A stretch of 64,000 nt of DNA from CAVPLM01 sp963713545 (GTDB lineage: Bacteria > Actinomycetota > Thermoleophilia > RBG-16-64-13): contig CAVQME010000013.1 in NCBI GenBank assembly GCA_963713545.1, positions 24,479 through 88,478 on the forward strand, given 5' to 3'. A model generated the notes under the pieces. The model had not been told where the DNA came from, searched no databases, and was given only the letters and a program-made list of their open reading frames with translations. Both the position numbers and the translations under genes were made by a program. Positions within the stretch are counted from its first letter, which is position 1; each line of letters begins with the position of its first letter. Positions 52,909 to 61,536 of this stretch are shown piece after piece.

Positions 52909-53722
52909 TCGCAGAGAGCTGACCAAGGGCGACATGATCTCGATCACGATCGAGGCACCGGCGATCGCTCAGAAGATCCACCCTGGGCAGTTCATAGTGT
53001 TGCGGGTCAACGAAACCGGCGAGCGTACGCCGCTCACGGTCGCCTACAAGGACGAGGTGCACGGCACCATCACGATCATCTTCCAGGTCCTGGGCAAGAC
53101 GACCGCGATGCTGGCTTCCCTCAAGGTCGGCGACGCGATCAAAGATCTCGTGGGCCCACTCGGCTGCGATGAGCGGTTCGTGAAGGTGGGCACCGTCGTC
53201 GGCATCGGCGGCGGCTCGGGCATCGCCGTCCTGCATCACATCATGCAGGGCTATGCGGCGGCCGAGAATAGACTTATCGGCATCATCGGCGCGCGCGAGA
53301 AAGCGCTCCTCATCCTCGAGGACGAGATGGAACTACTGTGCGAGCGGCTGCTGGTGACCACCGACGACGGTAGCTACGGCATGCATGGCCTTGTCACCGA
53401 TGCGCTTTCGAAGTTGGTCGAAGAGCAGGTCCATGTCGACCAGGTCGTCGCCGTCGGCCCCCTGATAATGATGCGGGCCGTGTGCGACATGACCAGACTC
53501 TACGAGATCCCGACGCTGGTGAGCCTCAACCCGATCATGGTCGATGGCACGGGGATGTGCGGCGGGTGTCGGGTGACTGTGGGTGGCGAGACCAGATTCG
53601 CCTGCGTCGACGGTCCCCATTTCGACGGCCACAAGGTCGACTTCGACGAACTGATACAGCGCAACAGCATGTATGCACGTGACGAGCGTACCTCGCTTCT
53701 GACTTCGATCAGAGCTCGGTAG
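52892..53722 (+). CDS. nfnA: NfnA-like NAD(P)H/ferredoxin oxidoreductase alpha subunit
   Basis: The 276-residue protein is a ferredoxin-NADP reductase-type FAD protein (FIVLRVNETGERTPLTVAYKDEVHGTITIIFQVLGKTT, VVGIGGGSGIAVLHHI) with a C-terminal 2Fe-2S site (DGTGMCGGCRVTVGGETRFACVDGP). Length and layout fit NfnA/SudB. With NfnB it would form the NADH-dependent reduced ferredoxin:NADP+ oxidoreductase. The ATG at 52892 lies inside the CNBD gene, 17 bp before its stop, so they are translationally coupled. Confidence 0.88.
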   Translation: MHTIIDRRELTKGDMISITIEAPAIAQKIHPGQFIVLRVNETGERTPLTVAYKDEVHGTITIIFQVLGKTTAMLASLKVGDAIKDLVGPLGCDERFVKVGTVVGIGGGSGIAVLHHIMQGYAAAENRLIGIIGAREKALLILEDEMELLCERLLVTTDDGSYGMHGLVTDALSKLVEEQVHVDQVVAVGPLIMMRAVCDMTRLYEIPTLVSLNPIMVDGTGMCGGCRVTVGGETRFACVDGPHFDGHKVDFDELIQRNSMYARDERTSLLTSIRAR

Positions 53723-53725
53723 GGG

Positions 53726-55543
53726 ATGACGGTGACCAGGGCCGAGGGCGAGCCGAAGAGCCTCCTCGCGGGTACCGAGCTTTCGACCTTCTGCCCGCAC
53801 TGCCATCAGGCGCTGAACGTCTTCGACCCTGAAACGAGGCAGATCTGGGTACGGCTGGTCGTCTCCGCCGACGGCCAGAAGGGCGAACTGCTGCTCAGCC
53901 CGAAGTTCGACGTCTTCGAGCGGCAGGTGGACATAGAGTTGGGCGAGGGGCGGGTCGTCGAGGATGTGTCCTGTCCCCACTGCGGCCAGTCGCTGGTGGA
54001 GCAGCGCGCCTGCGAGGAGTGCGGCGCGCCGGCAGCGCGGCTGGTGATATGGGCGCAATCCAGGCTGGTCGATTTCTCGATCTGCACCAAGGTCGGCTGT
54101 CACTGGCACGGGATGTCGCGTGCCGACCAAGCCAAGATCAAGCCGAAGGTGCTGCGGCAGAAGAAGCCCGAACAGGACGCCATGCTGCGGATCCGCAACT
54201 TCAATGAAGTCTCCTACGGACTCGACCGCGAACTGGCGATCACTGAGGCAAGCCGCTGCCTTGACTGCAAGAAGCCGGCATGCGTCACCGGCTGCCCCGT
54301 CGAAGTCGACATCCCCGGCTTCGTGCGGTTGATCAAAACCGGGGAGTTTGTCGAGGCGGCGCGTCTCATCAAGCAGAAGAACGCCTTACCGGCGGTCTGT
54401 GGGCGCGTCTGCCCGCAGGACGACCAGTGTGAGAAGCTGTGCCTCCTGGGCAAGAGGGAGGAACCGGTCGCCATCGGGAACCTGGAGCGCTTCGCGGCCG
54501 ACTTCGAACGCGAGACGGACGCTGTGTCCATCCCTCGCAAGGCACCGTCGACCGGTAAGCGGATCGCCGTGGTCGGCAGCGGCCCGGCCGGCCTTACAAT
54601 GGCCGCCGACATGGTCGCCAAGGGTCACTCGGTGACCATCTTCGAGTCTCTACACAAGGCCGGCGGGGTGCTTGTCTACGGCATCCCGGAGTTTCGTCTG
54701 CCAAAAGCCATCGTGGAAGCGGAGATCGATTACCTGCGCCGGCTGGGGGTCAAGGTTGAGCTCAACTCCATCGTTGGCCGTCTGTATACGATCGACGAGC
54801 TCTTCGCGTCCGGTTACGACGCGATCTTCGTGGGTACCGGGGCCGGACTCCCGGTCTTCATGAGGTTGCCCGGCGAGAACCTCTGCAACATCCTATCGGC
54901 GAACGAGTACCTCACTCGTGTCAATCTCATGAAGGCCTACGCATTCCCAGAGTACGACACACCAGCGCCCAGGGGCCGTCAGGTGGCCGTGCTGGGCGGC
55001 GGGAACGTCGCCATGGACTGCGCGCGCACGGCCGTGCGCATGGGTAGTCGCGAGGTCTCGATCGTCTACCGCCGGACGCGCGACGAAATGCCGGCTCGTA
55101 CCGAGGAGATCGAGCACGCCGAGCAAGAAAGCGTGAAGTTCCGCTTTCTAACCAATCCGATCCGCTTCATCGGCGACGACCGACGCTGGGTAAAGCAGAT
55201 GGAGTGTGTCCAGATGCAGCTGGGCGAGCCCGATGCCTCTGGTCGACCGAAGCCGATCCCCAAGGCGGGGTCCAACTTCCTCATGGACGTCGACATGGTC
55301 ATCGTTGCCGTGGGCGCAGGCCCCAACCCGGTGCTGTTTTCCGGCTCACCTGATCTCGAGCGCACCGATCGAGGCTACATCAAGGCATATACCGAGTCCG
55401 GCCGCACCAGCATGCGCGGCGTCTGGGCAGGCGGTGACATCATCACGGGGTCGGCGACGGTCATTCTCGCTATGGGCGCCGCCCGTCAGGCGGCCAACGA
55501 CATGCACGAATTCTTGACCAACGGCGCAGGGGACTGGGTGTAG
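53726..55543 (+). CDS. nfnB: NfnB/GltD-like subunit with N-terminal zinc-ribbon extension
   Basis: Residues 150-605 are a GltD/NfnB flavoprotein: CLDCKKPACVTGCPVEVDIP and VCGRVCPQDDQCEKLC for 4Fe-4S clusters, the FAD motif VVGSGPAGLTMAADMV, and VLGGGNVAMDCARTAVRMGSREVSIVYRRTRDEMPA. The first 130 residues are extra, with CxxC pairs at C23/C26, C83/C86 and C96/C99 and CTKVGCHWHGM (C120, C125), typical of zinc ribbons. Standard NfnB lacks this. TAGGGG precedes the ATG and the gap to NfnA is three bases. The pair should balance NADH, NADPH and ferredoxin. Confidence 0.87.
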   Translation: MTVTRAEGEPKSLLAGTELSTFCPHCHQALNVFDPETRQIWVRLVVSADGQKGELLLSPKFDVFERQVDIELGEGRVVEDVSCPHCGQSLVEQRACEECGAPAARLVIWAQSRLVDFSICTKVGCHWHGMSRADQAKIKPKVLRQKKPEQDAMLRIRNFNEVSYGLDRELAITEASRCLDCKKPACVTGCPVEVDIPGFVRLIKTGEFVEAARLIKQKNALPAVCGRVCPQDDQCEKLCLLGKREEPVAIGNLERFAADFERETDAVSIPRKAPSTGKRIAVVGSGPAGLTMAADMVAKGHSVTIFESLHKAGGVLVYGIPEFRLPKAIVEAEIDYLRRLGVKVELNSIVGRLYTIDELFASGYDAIFVGTGAGLPVFMRLPGENLCNILSANEYLTRVNLMKAYAFPEYDTPAPRGRQVAVLGGGNVAMDCARTAVRMGSREVSIVYRRTRDEMPARTEEIEHAEQESVKFRFLTNPIRFIGDDRRWVKQMECVQMQLGEPDASGRPKPIPKAGSNFLMDVDMVIVAVGAGPNPVLFSGSPDLERTDRGYIKAYTESGRTSMRGVWAGGDIITGSATVILAMGAARQAANDMHEFLTNGAGDWV

Positions 55544-55645
55544 GTCGCCTGAAGTGACCGTGGACGGCGTCTCGCGGCGCTGCACATGCCGTCTGAGCAT
55601 CATCGGGATGGCTCTGGGGACCCAACGACGAGTGAGGTGACTACA

Positions 55646-56653
55646 GTGAAGATAGACGGGTACGCCCACATCTCACCGCCGAGATATACGGAAGCGCTGC
55701 GCCAGGAATACCCCGGTTTCTACAACCAGATCCTGGGCCACACTCCCCCTCTCTTCGACATGGACGCTAGATTCAGGGTCATGGATGAGTTCGGTCCCAT
55801 CGCGCAGGTCCTCACCGTCGGGCCGGTCCCGCCCCTTGAAGCATTCGCGGATCCGAAGAGGACGACGGTACTGGCCAGGCTGGCCAACGACGAGATGGCA
55901 GAACTCATAGCGACATATCCGGACAGGTTCGTGGCCGCTATCGCGCTCCTACCCATGAACGACGTGGAGGCGGCGCTGGAAGAGAGCGACCGGGCGATCA
56001 AGGAGCTGGGGTTCAAAGGGATCTACGTTCACAGCAATATCAACGGCAAGCCCCTGGACGCGCCCGAGTTCTTGCCGTTCTTCGAGAAGATGGCGGAGTA
56101 TGACCTGCCCATCTACATCCATCCGTGGCGTGGGAACGACTTCCCCGAGTATCAGACCGAGACGGAATCCAGGTACTCCATCGCCAGCACGTTCGGCTGG
56201 CCCTACGAGACGACCGCCGCCATGACCCGCATTGTGTTCGGCGGACTGTTCGAGAGGTTCCCGCGCCTGAAGGTGGTAACGCACCATTGTGGGGGGATGG
56301 TCTCGTTCTACGAACAGAGGATCGTCCAGCATTTCGGACAGTTCGAGACCTCGTATCACGACTACGCGCAATACATGCGCGGTCTGACGAAGCCGCCCAT
56401 CGAGTACTACCGCTTGTTCTATAACGACACTGCCATTCACGGCAATACTCCGGCGCTGATGCTGGCCTATAGTTTCTGGGGGGCGGATCACCTCATCTTT
56501 GGGGCGGACATGCCCCTGGGGGATCCGGCATTCGGGAGAAGGAGCTATTCGCAAACCATCGGCGCGATCGAAGCGATGGCCATCACCGAGGCAGAGAAGC
56601 GGATGATATTGGGAGGCAATGTCGCCAGGCTTCTGAAGCTGGATGCCGCCTGA
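55646..56653 (+). CDS. Amidohydrolase-family protein (ACMSD-like)
   Basis: The GTG at 55646 with GAGGTG upstream gives 335 residues. The TIM-barrel pattern is VKIDGYAHISPPRY, then PNEDVEAAL-like repeats, IYIHPWRG, KVVTHHCGGMV and LIFGADMPLG. In ACMSD-type decarboxylases the first motif is HxH; here it is YAH, so the first metal-ligand His is replaced by Tyr, while later His (HPW, HHCGG) and Asp (GADMP) remain. Reaction unknown; it overlaps the methyltransferase start by 11 bp. Confidence 0.82.
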   Translation: MKIDGYAHISPPRYTEALRQEYPGFYNQILGHTPPLFDMDARFRVMDEFGPIAQVLTVGPVPPLEAFADPKRTTVLARLANDEMAELIATYPDRFVAAIALLPMNDVEAALEESDRAIKELGFKGIYVHSNINGKPLDAPEFLPFFEKMAEYDLPIYIHPWRGNDFPEYQTETESRYSIASTFGWPYETTAAMTRIVFGGLFERFPRLKVVTHHCGGMVSFYEQRIVQHFGQFETSYHDYAQYMRGLTKPPIEYYRLFYNDTAIHGNTPALMLAYSFWGADHLIFGADMPLGDPAFGRRSYSQTIGAIEAMAITEAEKRMILGGNVARLLKLDAA

Positions 56654-57462
56654 GAGCGACACCAGCCCTGGGTCCAGCGCCGGCCGTGGCTTCGGCCCTG
56701 GGGCCGGTCTCGACGCCGACCCAAGGTCTCTTTCGTTCGGTGGGGTAGCAGAGGACTATGACCGTTACCGGCCGGAGCTGCCGGATGCCGCACTCGACTG
56801 GCTGCTCCCGCCGGGTTGCGTAACGGCCCTCGATCTGGGTGCGGGCACCGGGTCGGCGACCAGGGTGTTGGTGCGCAGAGTCCCGCGGGTGATCGCCGTG
56901 GAACCCGATCCGCGCATGCGCGCGCTTCTTGTCCGAAGCACTCCGGAGGTGCGGGTCGTCGAAGGTCGTGCCGAAGCCATTCCCCTTGAAGACGCGAGTG
57001 TCGACGCGGTCCTGGTCTGCTCCGCCTGGCACTGGATGGAGCCCGACATCGCCTGCCGGGAGATCGCCCGGGTGCTCCGCCCAGGAGGGGTGTGGGGCAT
57101 CCTCTGGAACAGCCTCGATCGCGCGGTACCCTGGATAGCCGAGCTTCGCCGCTTGACCGGCCAACCTGACCCGGAAGACGAGCCCGGGCGCAGCCGTCAG
57201 GCCCGAAGACGTGCGGTTGGCCGAGGGCGCGCCCTTTGGGCCGCCCGAGACTGCTACCATCGCCTGGACCTGGCACGCTGCCCCGGACGAGCTGCTAGGT
57301 CTTATGGGCACCTACAGCTCTGTAATCGTGCTCGAACCCGAAGAACGGGCCAAGGTCATGGCCCGTGTCCGCGAATGCATCGGCTGTCTGCATCCGGGTT
57401 CGGGCAGAATGAACATCGCAGTGCCGATGGCGTGCCGCTGCTGGAAGGCCGTTCGCACCTAG
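56643..57462 (+). pseudogene. SAM-dependent methyltransferase, broken by a +1 frameshift
   Basis: The first frame encodes a class I methyltransferase: VAEDYDRYRPELPDAALDWLLPPGCVTALDLGAGTGSATRVL, AVEPDPRMRAL and LRPGGVWGILWNSLDR. After DEPG (about 57186-57190) this frame turns into nonsense, and the family C-terminus continues in the next frame (AAVRPEDVRLAEGAPFGPPETATIAWTWHAAPDELLGLMGTYSSVI...) to the stop at 57462. Removing one base from the GGG there restores one frame. It is either a real frame break or a sequencing error. Confidence 0.7.
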
Positions 57463-57482
57463 AGAAAGGCGGTAGGTATCCG

Positions 57483-57833
57483 ATGAGAAGAGAAGCGCTC
57501 GCGAAGAACGTCGAGGTGCTCGCCTACCACGATCTGGGCGGGAAGCCGGGCTTCCAGATGGCCATGCAGGAGGTCGCCGGCACGTACTATCTCTATGTGG
57601 CCCACTTCAAGCATCCCGGTTGGACCATCCTGGATGTCACCGACCCCAGCCGGCCGCGGTCCTTGCGGTTCATCCCCGGGCCGGACAAGGCCGGTCAGGC
57701 CACCCTCAAGCTCCAGGTGGCCGATGGACTTATGGTCACCGCCCTGCAGCAGCAGTTCTCTCTGTTCACCCCTCTCCGATGTTGTCCTTCATCCCGTTCA
57801 CTCGGCGGAGCCCGGATGGGTGGCGATGGTTGA
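57483..57833 (+). pseudogene. N-terminal fragment of an LVIVD-type secreted/beta-propeller protein
   Basis: MRREALAKNVEVLAYHDLGGKPGFQMAMQEVAG and YLYVAHFKHPGWTILDVTDPSRPRSLRFIPGP resemble the start of proteins with LVIVD repeats, which normally have about 400 residues. After about residue 95 the similarity stops and the frame ends at 57833. A different gene fragment follows in another frame, so this looks like the left side of a deletion junction. Confidence 0.55.
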
Positions 57834-58005
57834 TATGCTCCCGCCGGAGGTGGTCGCCACCAGGCGGTCGCTCCTCGAGTGGGCCGCGACGGACCAGGCT
57901 CTGGTGATGGCCTTTCACTTCCCGTTCCCGGGCCTCGGCCGGGTGGCGCCTGAAGGGGAGGGCTGGGTGTGGATCCCCCGAAAGGACCAAGCATCGAGTG
58001 TCTGA
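57771..58005 (+). pseudogene. C-terminal fragment of a metallo-beta-lactamase-fold hydrolase
   Basis: In a frame different from the LVIVD piece, SDVVLHPVHSAEPGWVAMVDMLPPEVVATRRSLLEWAATDQALVMAFHFPFPGLGRVAPEGEGWVW matches the end of MBL hydrolases (HPV..W....D..P...ATR..LL..A....A.HFPFPG.G). The N-terminal metal motif is absent and no start codon with a ribosome site exists, so it is a remnant. Confidence 0.6.
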
Positions 58006-58036
58006 AACGAACGCCATCCGCAAGGAGGTGAGAGAC

Positions 58037-58651
58037 GTGGCCATCGCCGTCCGCGTGTTCTCCGACTACATATGACCCTACTGCTACATCGGCACGGGCA
58101 TTGTCGATAAGCTCAAGGAAGAGTTCCCGGTAGAAGACACCTGGGTGAGCTACGAGATCCACCCCGAGACCCCGGTCGAGGGCGTGCTTCTGGAGCGTCT
58201 CTTCGGCCCGGGGGTGCGGCAGAGCCAGGAAGGCCAGCGCCGGCGCTGTGCCGAACTCGGTCTTCCCTTCGAGCCTCCTGAGGTCCTCTCGAACTCACGG
58301 CTGGCAGTGGAAGCTGCCGAGTTCGCGCGCGATGCTGGAAGGCACGCCGAGTTCCATCGGGCACTTCTCGGCGCCTACTTCGCCCTGGGCCGCGATATCG
58401 GCGATCTCGAGGTACTGAGTGGGCTGGCGGCGGAGACCGGCCTGGACCCCGTCGCTCTGCGCGCGCAGCTGGCAGCGGGTGTGTACTCGAGCGTGCGGGA
58501 GGCCGCGTACCAGGAGGCACGCGGCCTCGGCATCACCGGCGTGCCCACGTTCATCTTCGCCGGGGGTGTTAGGGTAGTCGGGGCGCAACCGCTGGAGTAT
58601 TTCCGTCGAGTGCTCGAAGAGATGGTTCCACTTGGAGGTCAAACGGCATGA
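58037..58651 (+). CDS. Probable DsbA/FrnE-type selenoprotein with UxxC active site (UGA read as Sec)
   Basis: A strong ribosome site AAGGAGGTGA (58022-58031) precedes the GTG at 58037. The frame reads VAIAVRVFSDYI, then TGA (58073-58075), then PYCYIGTGIVDKLKEEFPVEDTWVSYEIHPETPVEG and continues to 58651. FrnE/DsbA-family proteins have FSDxxCPxCYIG at this place, so the TGA stands exactly for the first Cys of the CxxC centre, giving U13-P-Y-C16. Later VEGVLLERLFG, ARGLGITGVPTFIFAGGVRVVGAQP (cis-Pro) complete a 204-residue thioredoxin-like protein. A SECIS-like hairpin follows the UGA. A nonsense mutation in decaying DNA is the alternative, given the broken genes just upstream. Confidence 0.7.
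58083..58112 (+). promoter_or_regulatory. SECIS-like hairpin after the in-frame UGA
   Basis: Lower stem GCU/AGC (58083-58085 with 58110-58112), a small bulge, then upper stem AUCGGCA/UGUCGAU (58088-58094 with 58102-58108, one G-U pair) and a 7-base loop CGGGCAU. The loop starts 19 bases after the UGA, within the range of bacterial SECIS elements, and has GG near its start. Confidence 0.6.
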
Positions 58652-58675
58652 GGGCGCGCCAGGGGTGAAGGGTCG

Positions 58676-59224
58676 ATGAGATACGCGGCCTTTCTGCGGG
58701 GCGTCAACGTGGGCGGACACAAACCGCTCAGGATGGTCGACTTGCGGGCGGCTTTCGAGCTTATGGGTTTTCGCCACGTGAAGACGGTGCTCGCGAGTGG
58801 GAACGTGGTGTTCGATGGCGGCGGGCGCCACCCGGAGGAAGGGGACCTCGCGGAGTTGACCGCCCGCATCGAATCCGATCTCGGCCGGGTGTTCGGCTAC
58901 CCGATCTCGGTCGTGCTCCGGCGGGTGGCCGATCTTCAACGCCTGGTCGCGTCCGACCCTTTCGAAGACGTGGCCACGACTCCCGACACCAGACTCTACA
59001 TTACGTTCCTCTCACACCCGGTCAGGAGTGGAACGAGGGCCCGGCCGGGAAAGCCGGAAGCCGATCTGAGGCTCATCCAGATCACGCCCGGGGAAGTGCT
59101 CAGTGCCATCACGCTCTCGCCCGGGTGGGGCACGAGCGAGCTGATGGCCTTCCTCGAGAAGGAATTCGGGCCCGGCGTGACCACGCGCAACTGGAACACG
59201 ATCGCGAGAATAGGAGGCATGTAA
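58676..59224 (+). CDS. DUF1697-family protein
   Basis: The 182-residue protein has the DUF1697 pattern MRYAAFLRGVNVGGHKPLRMVDLRAAFELMGFRHVKTVLASGNVVFD, LTARIESDLGRVFGYPISVVLR and the C-terminal TTRNWNTIARIG. Its function is unknown. It follows the DsbA-like gene by 24 bases with GGGGTGAAGGG upstream and touches the next amidohydrolase gene. Confidence 0.88.
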   Translation: MRYAAFLRGVNVGGHKPLRMVDLRAAFELMGFRHVKTVLASGNVVFDGGGRHPEEGDLAELTARIESDLGRVFGYPISVVLRRVADLQRLVASDPFEDVATTPDTRLYITFLSHPVRSGTRARPGKPEADLRLIQITPGEVLSAITLSPGWGTSELMAFLEKEFGPGVTTRNWNTIARIGGM

Positions 59225-59225
59225 C

Positions 59226-60215
59226 GTGGACCCGACCTCGAAGACGATCCCGGCCATCGACGTCCATTCCCACTACGTCCCGGAGGGATATCGCAAAGCA
59301 TTGGAAGACGCGGGCCGGCTCTCCACCGACATCTTCGCGCTGCCCAAATGGGACGTGCAGCAGCATCTCGAGGACATGGACCGCATGAACATCGGCGCCG
59401 CTGTGATCAGTCTCTCCTCACCGGATATCAATTGGGGCGACGGCGCCACGGCCCAGCGTCTGGCGCGGGACGCGAACGAAGTGGCGGCGGCGGCCGTCGC
59501 GGCCTATCCCGATCGGTTCGGCTTCTACGCCACTCTGCCCATGCCGGACGTGGACGCCTCGCTGGAGGAGATCGAGTACGTCTTCGACGTGCTTCACGCG
59601 GATGGGGTCAAGTTCTACAGCAACAGCAACGGGATCTATCTGGGCGATCCGAAGTTCGAGCCGGTGTTCGCGGAGCTCGATCGCAGAAAGGCGGTGGTGA
59701 CGCTCCACCCGGTCAGGGCGAAGGTGGTTCCGGACAATGTTCTGGTCGGCGTGCCGTACCCGCTGTTCGAGTTCCAGTTCGACACCACCAGGGCGGTGGC
59801 CAACATGATCTTCAACGGCACGCTCAGACGTAGCCCGGGCATCAAGTTCGTGTGCCCGCACATGGGGGCGCTGTTCCCCCTTCTGGCGGGACGCATGGAA
59901 GGGATCGCCCACCTGATGGTCCTCCACAAGACCGCGCCCGAGGGCTTCGTGCCGCCGGACGTCCAGGGCGAGCTCGGGGAGTTCTACTACGACAGCGCCG
60001 GCGCCTTCAACCTGCCGGTGCAGATGCCCGCGCTCATGGGGATCGCGAGGTCCGAAAAGCTGCTCGCGGGGAGCGACTACCCGTTCACTCCACCTTCCGT
60101 CGCCGGTCAGATGCTGGAGAATCTTCGAAACACGGATCTCTTGACGGAGGAGCAGAAGCTGGGCGCCCTCTACACCAACGCCCTTGAGCTGTTCCCGCGC
60201 TTCGCGGTTTCTTGA
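59226..60215 (+). CDS. Amidohydrolase (ACMSD-family decarboxylase-like)
   Basis: The 329-residue TIM-barrel protein has the intact metal motif IDVHSHYVPEGYRKAL (HxH), then LHPVRAK, the CPHMGALFPLLAGRMEG segment and the metal Asp in LLAGSDYPFTPP. This fits 2-amino-3-carboxymuconate-semialdehyde decarboxylase relatives such as gamma-resorcylate or orsellinate decarboxylases. AGGAGG stands before the GTG. It is one of three amidohydrolases in 6 kb, hinting at breakdown of aromatic or related acids. Confidence 0.88.
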   Translation: MDPTSKTIPAIDVHSHYVPEGYRKALEDAGRLSTDIFALPKWDVQQHLEDMDRMNIGAAVISLSSPDINWGDGATAQRLARDANEVAAAAVAAYPDRFGFYATLPMPDVDASLEEIEYVFDVLHADGVKFYSNSNGIYLGDPKFEPVFAELDRRKAVVTLHPVRAKVVPDNVLVGVPYPLFEFQFDTTRAVANMIFNGTLRRSPGIKFVCPHMGALFPLLAGRMEGIAHLMVLHKTAPEGFVPPDVQGELGEFYYDSAGAFNLPVQMPALMGIARSEKLLAGSDYPFTPPSVAGQMLENLRNTDLLTEEQKLGALYTNALELFPRFAVS

Positions 60216-60260
60216 CCGCGTGGAGGACTCGTACGACGTAGGGGACGACCGACAGAAGGG

Positions 60261-61487
60261 ATGGCGATGCTTGCTTTTCTGAACGCTAATGTGATCGACG
60301 GAACGGGCTCGGCGCCCGTCGCCGGTGCGACGGTACTCGTAGACGGCAAGAAGATCGCTGCGGTCGGCAGGCACGTCGCCGTGCCCGGCCATGCCACGGT
60401 GATCGACCTTCAGGGTAGGAGTCTCTTGCCCGGGTTGATCGAGAGCCACGCCCACCTGGGTGGCAGGGACCATCCTCCCGGCCTCGACAACGCAAGAAAC
60501 TCGTACAACTACGCGCCCATGCGCGACTACACTCTGGAATCCGGGGTCACCACTATCAGGAGCGTGGGCGACTTCCAGAAGGACACGCTCACCACCCGCG
60601 ACAAGATCGCTGAAGGTGCCCTGCGCGGGCCTCGCTTGCTCTGCTCGGGCAAGAGCTTCCAGAGGAGAGATGCCCACCCCAGCCGGACGATCTGGGGGAA
60701 CGACCCCGAGACCTGTGACAATGCCGGCGCCTACCCGGATACCCCTGAGGAGGCACGCGCCCTCGTGTGCGAGTTGGTCGCGGTCGGGGTCGACTGCATC
60801 AAGATCATCGTGGCCGACTCGTTCCTCTTCATCTACCCGGAGAGGATCCCGCCGTTGGCCGACGACGTCATGGAGGCCATCGTCGATGAGGCCCACAAGC
60901 TAGATATGTGGGTGGTGTGCCACATCGACAGCGCGCCCGATGCCATCAAGCTCATCGGTTACGGAGCCGATGAGATCGATCACCTGATCTCGATGGGCAT
61001 CGCCGAACTCCCCGCCGAAGAGACATACGACGAGCTCTTCCGGCTGATGGTGGAGAAAGGGACCTGGTTCGTACCCACGATCACGATCGTCCGCACCTAT
61101 AACCATCTGGTTCTGGAGAAGGGTGCCCCGGCCACCATCGACGAGTACTTCATCCCTCACTACAAAAGGGCCTACGAAGCGGGCGTGCGGATGGGCTGTG
61201 GCTGCGATTCCGGGGCTCCAGCCGTCCTTTGGGGGCCGTCCCTGCACGAGGAGCTCAAGGAATACGTCTACAACCTGGGGATGACCCCGCTCGAGGCCAT
61301 CACGTGCGCGACCAAGAACAACGCGATCATCCTCGGCATCGACGACACGGTGGGCACGATCAAAGCGGGGATGATCGCCGATATCCTGATCGTGGACGGA
61401 GACCCGTCGAAGAGGATCGACGACACGTCGAGAGTCCGCATGGTCCTCCGAGATGGTTCGATCGTCGTAGACAAGATGCTCGCGTGA
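60261..61487 (+). CDS. Amidohydrolase (imidazolonepropionase/prolidase-like)
   Basis: The 408-residue protein has the composite beta-sandwich start (ANVIDGTGSAPVAGATVLVDGKKIAAVG), the metal motif LIESHAHLGG (HxH), CHIDSAPDAIKLIGYGADEIDHL for the later His, CGCDSGAPAV for the final Asp, and a C-terminal sandwich strand KAGMIADILIVDGDPSKRID. Such enzymes hydrolyse cyclic amides, dipeptides or other imino compounds. AGAAGGG precedes the start. It ends the group and is followed by a toxin-antitoxin pair on the other strand. Confidence 0.87.
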   Translation: MAMLAFLNANVIDGTGSAPVAGATVLVDGKKIAAVGRHVAVPGHATVIDLQGRSLLPGLIESHAHLGGRDHPPGLDNARNSYNYAPMRDYTLESGVTTIRSVGDFQKDTLTTRDKIAEGALRGPRLLCSGKSFQRRDAHPSRTIWGNDPETCDNAGAYPDTPEEARALVCELVAVGVDCIKIIVADSFLFIYPERIPPLADDVMEAIVDEAHKLDMWVVCHIDSAPDAIKLIGYGADEIDHLISMGIAELPAEETYDELFRLMVEKGTWFVPTITIVRTYNHLVLEKGAPATIDEYFIPHYKRAYEAGVRMGCGCDSGAPAVLWGPSLHEELKEYVYNLGMTPLEAITCATKNNAIILGIDDTVGTIKAGMIADILIVDGDPSKRIDDTSRVRMVLRDGSIVVDKMLA

Positions 61488-61536
61488 CGCCCGGGGTGGC
61501 CGCTACAGGCGAGGTGCGACAGGGGGCGGGCCTAGG

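Noticed and set aside
59418..60896. 492-codon open frame on the minus strand
   Set aside because: It lies antisense to two amidohydrolases with intact metal motifs and has no family features.
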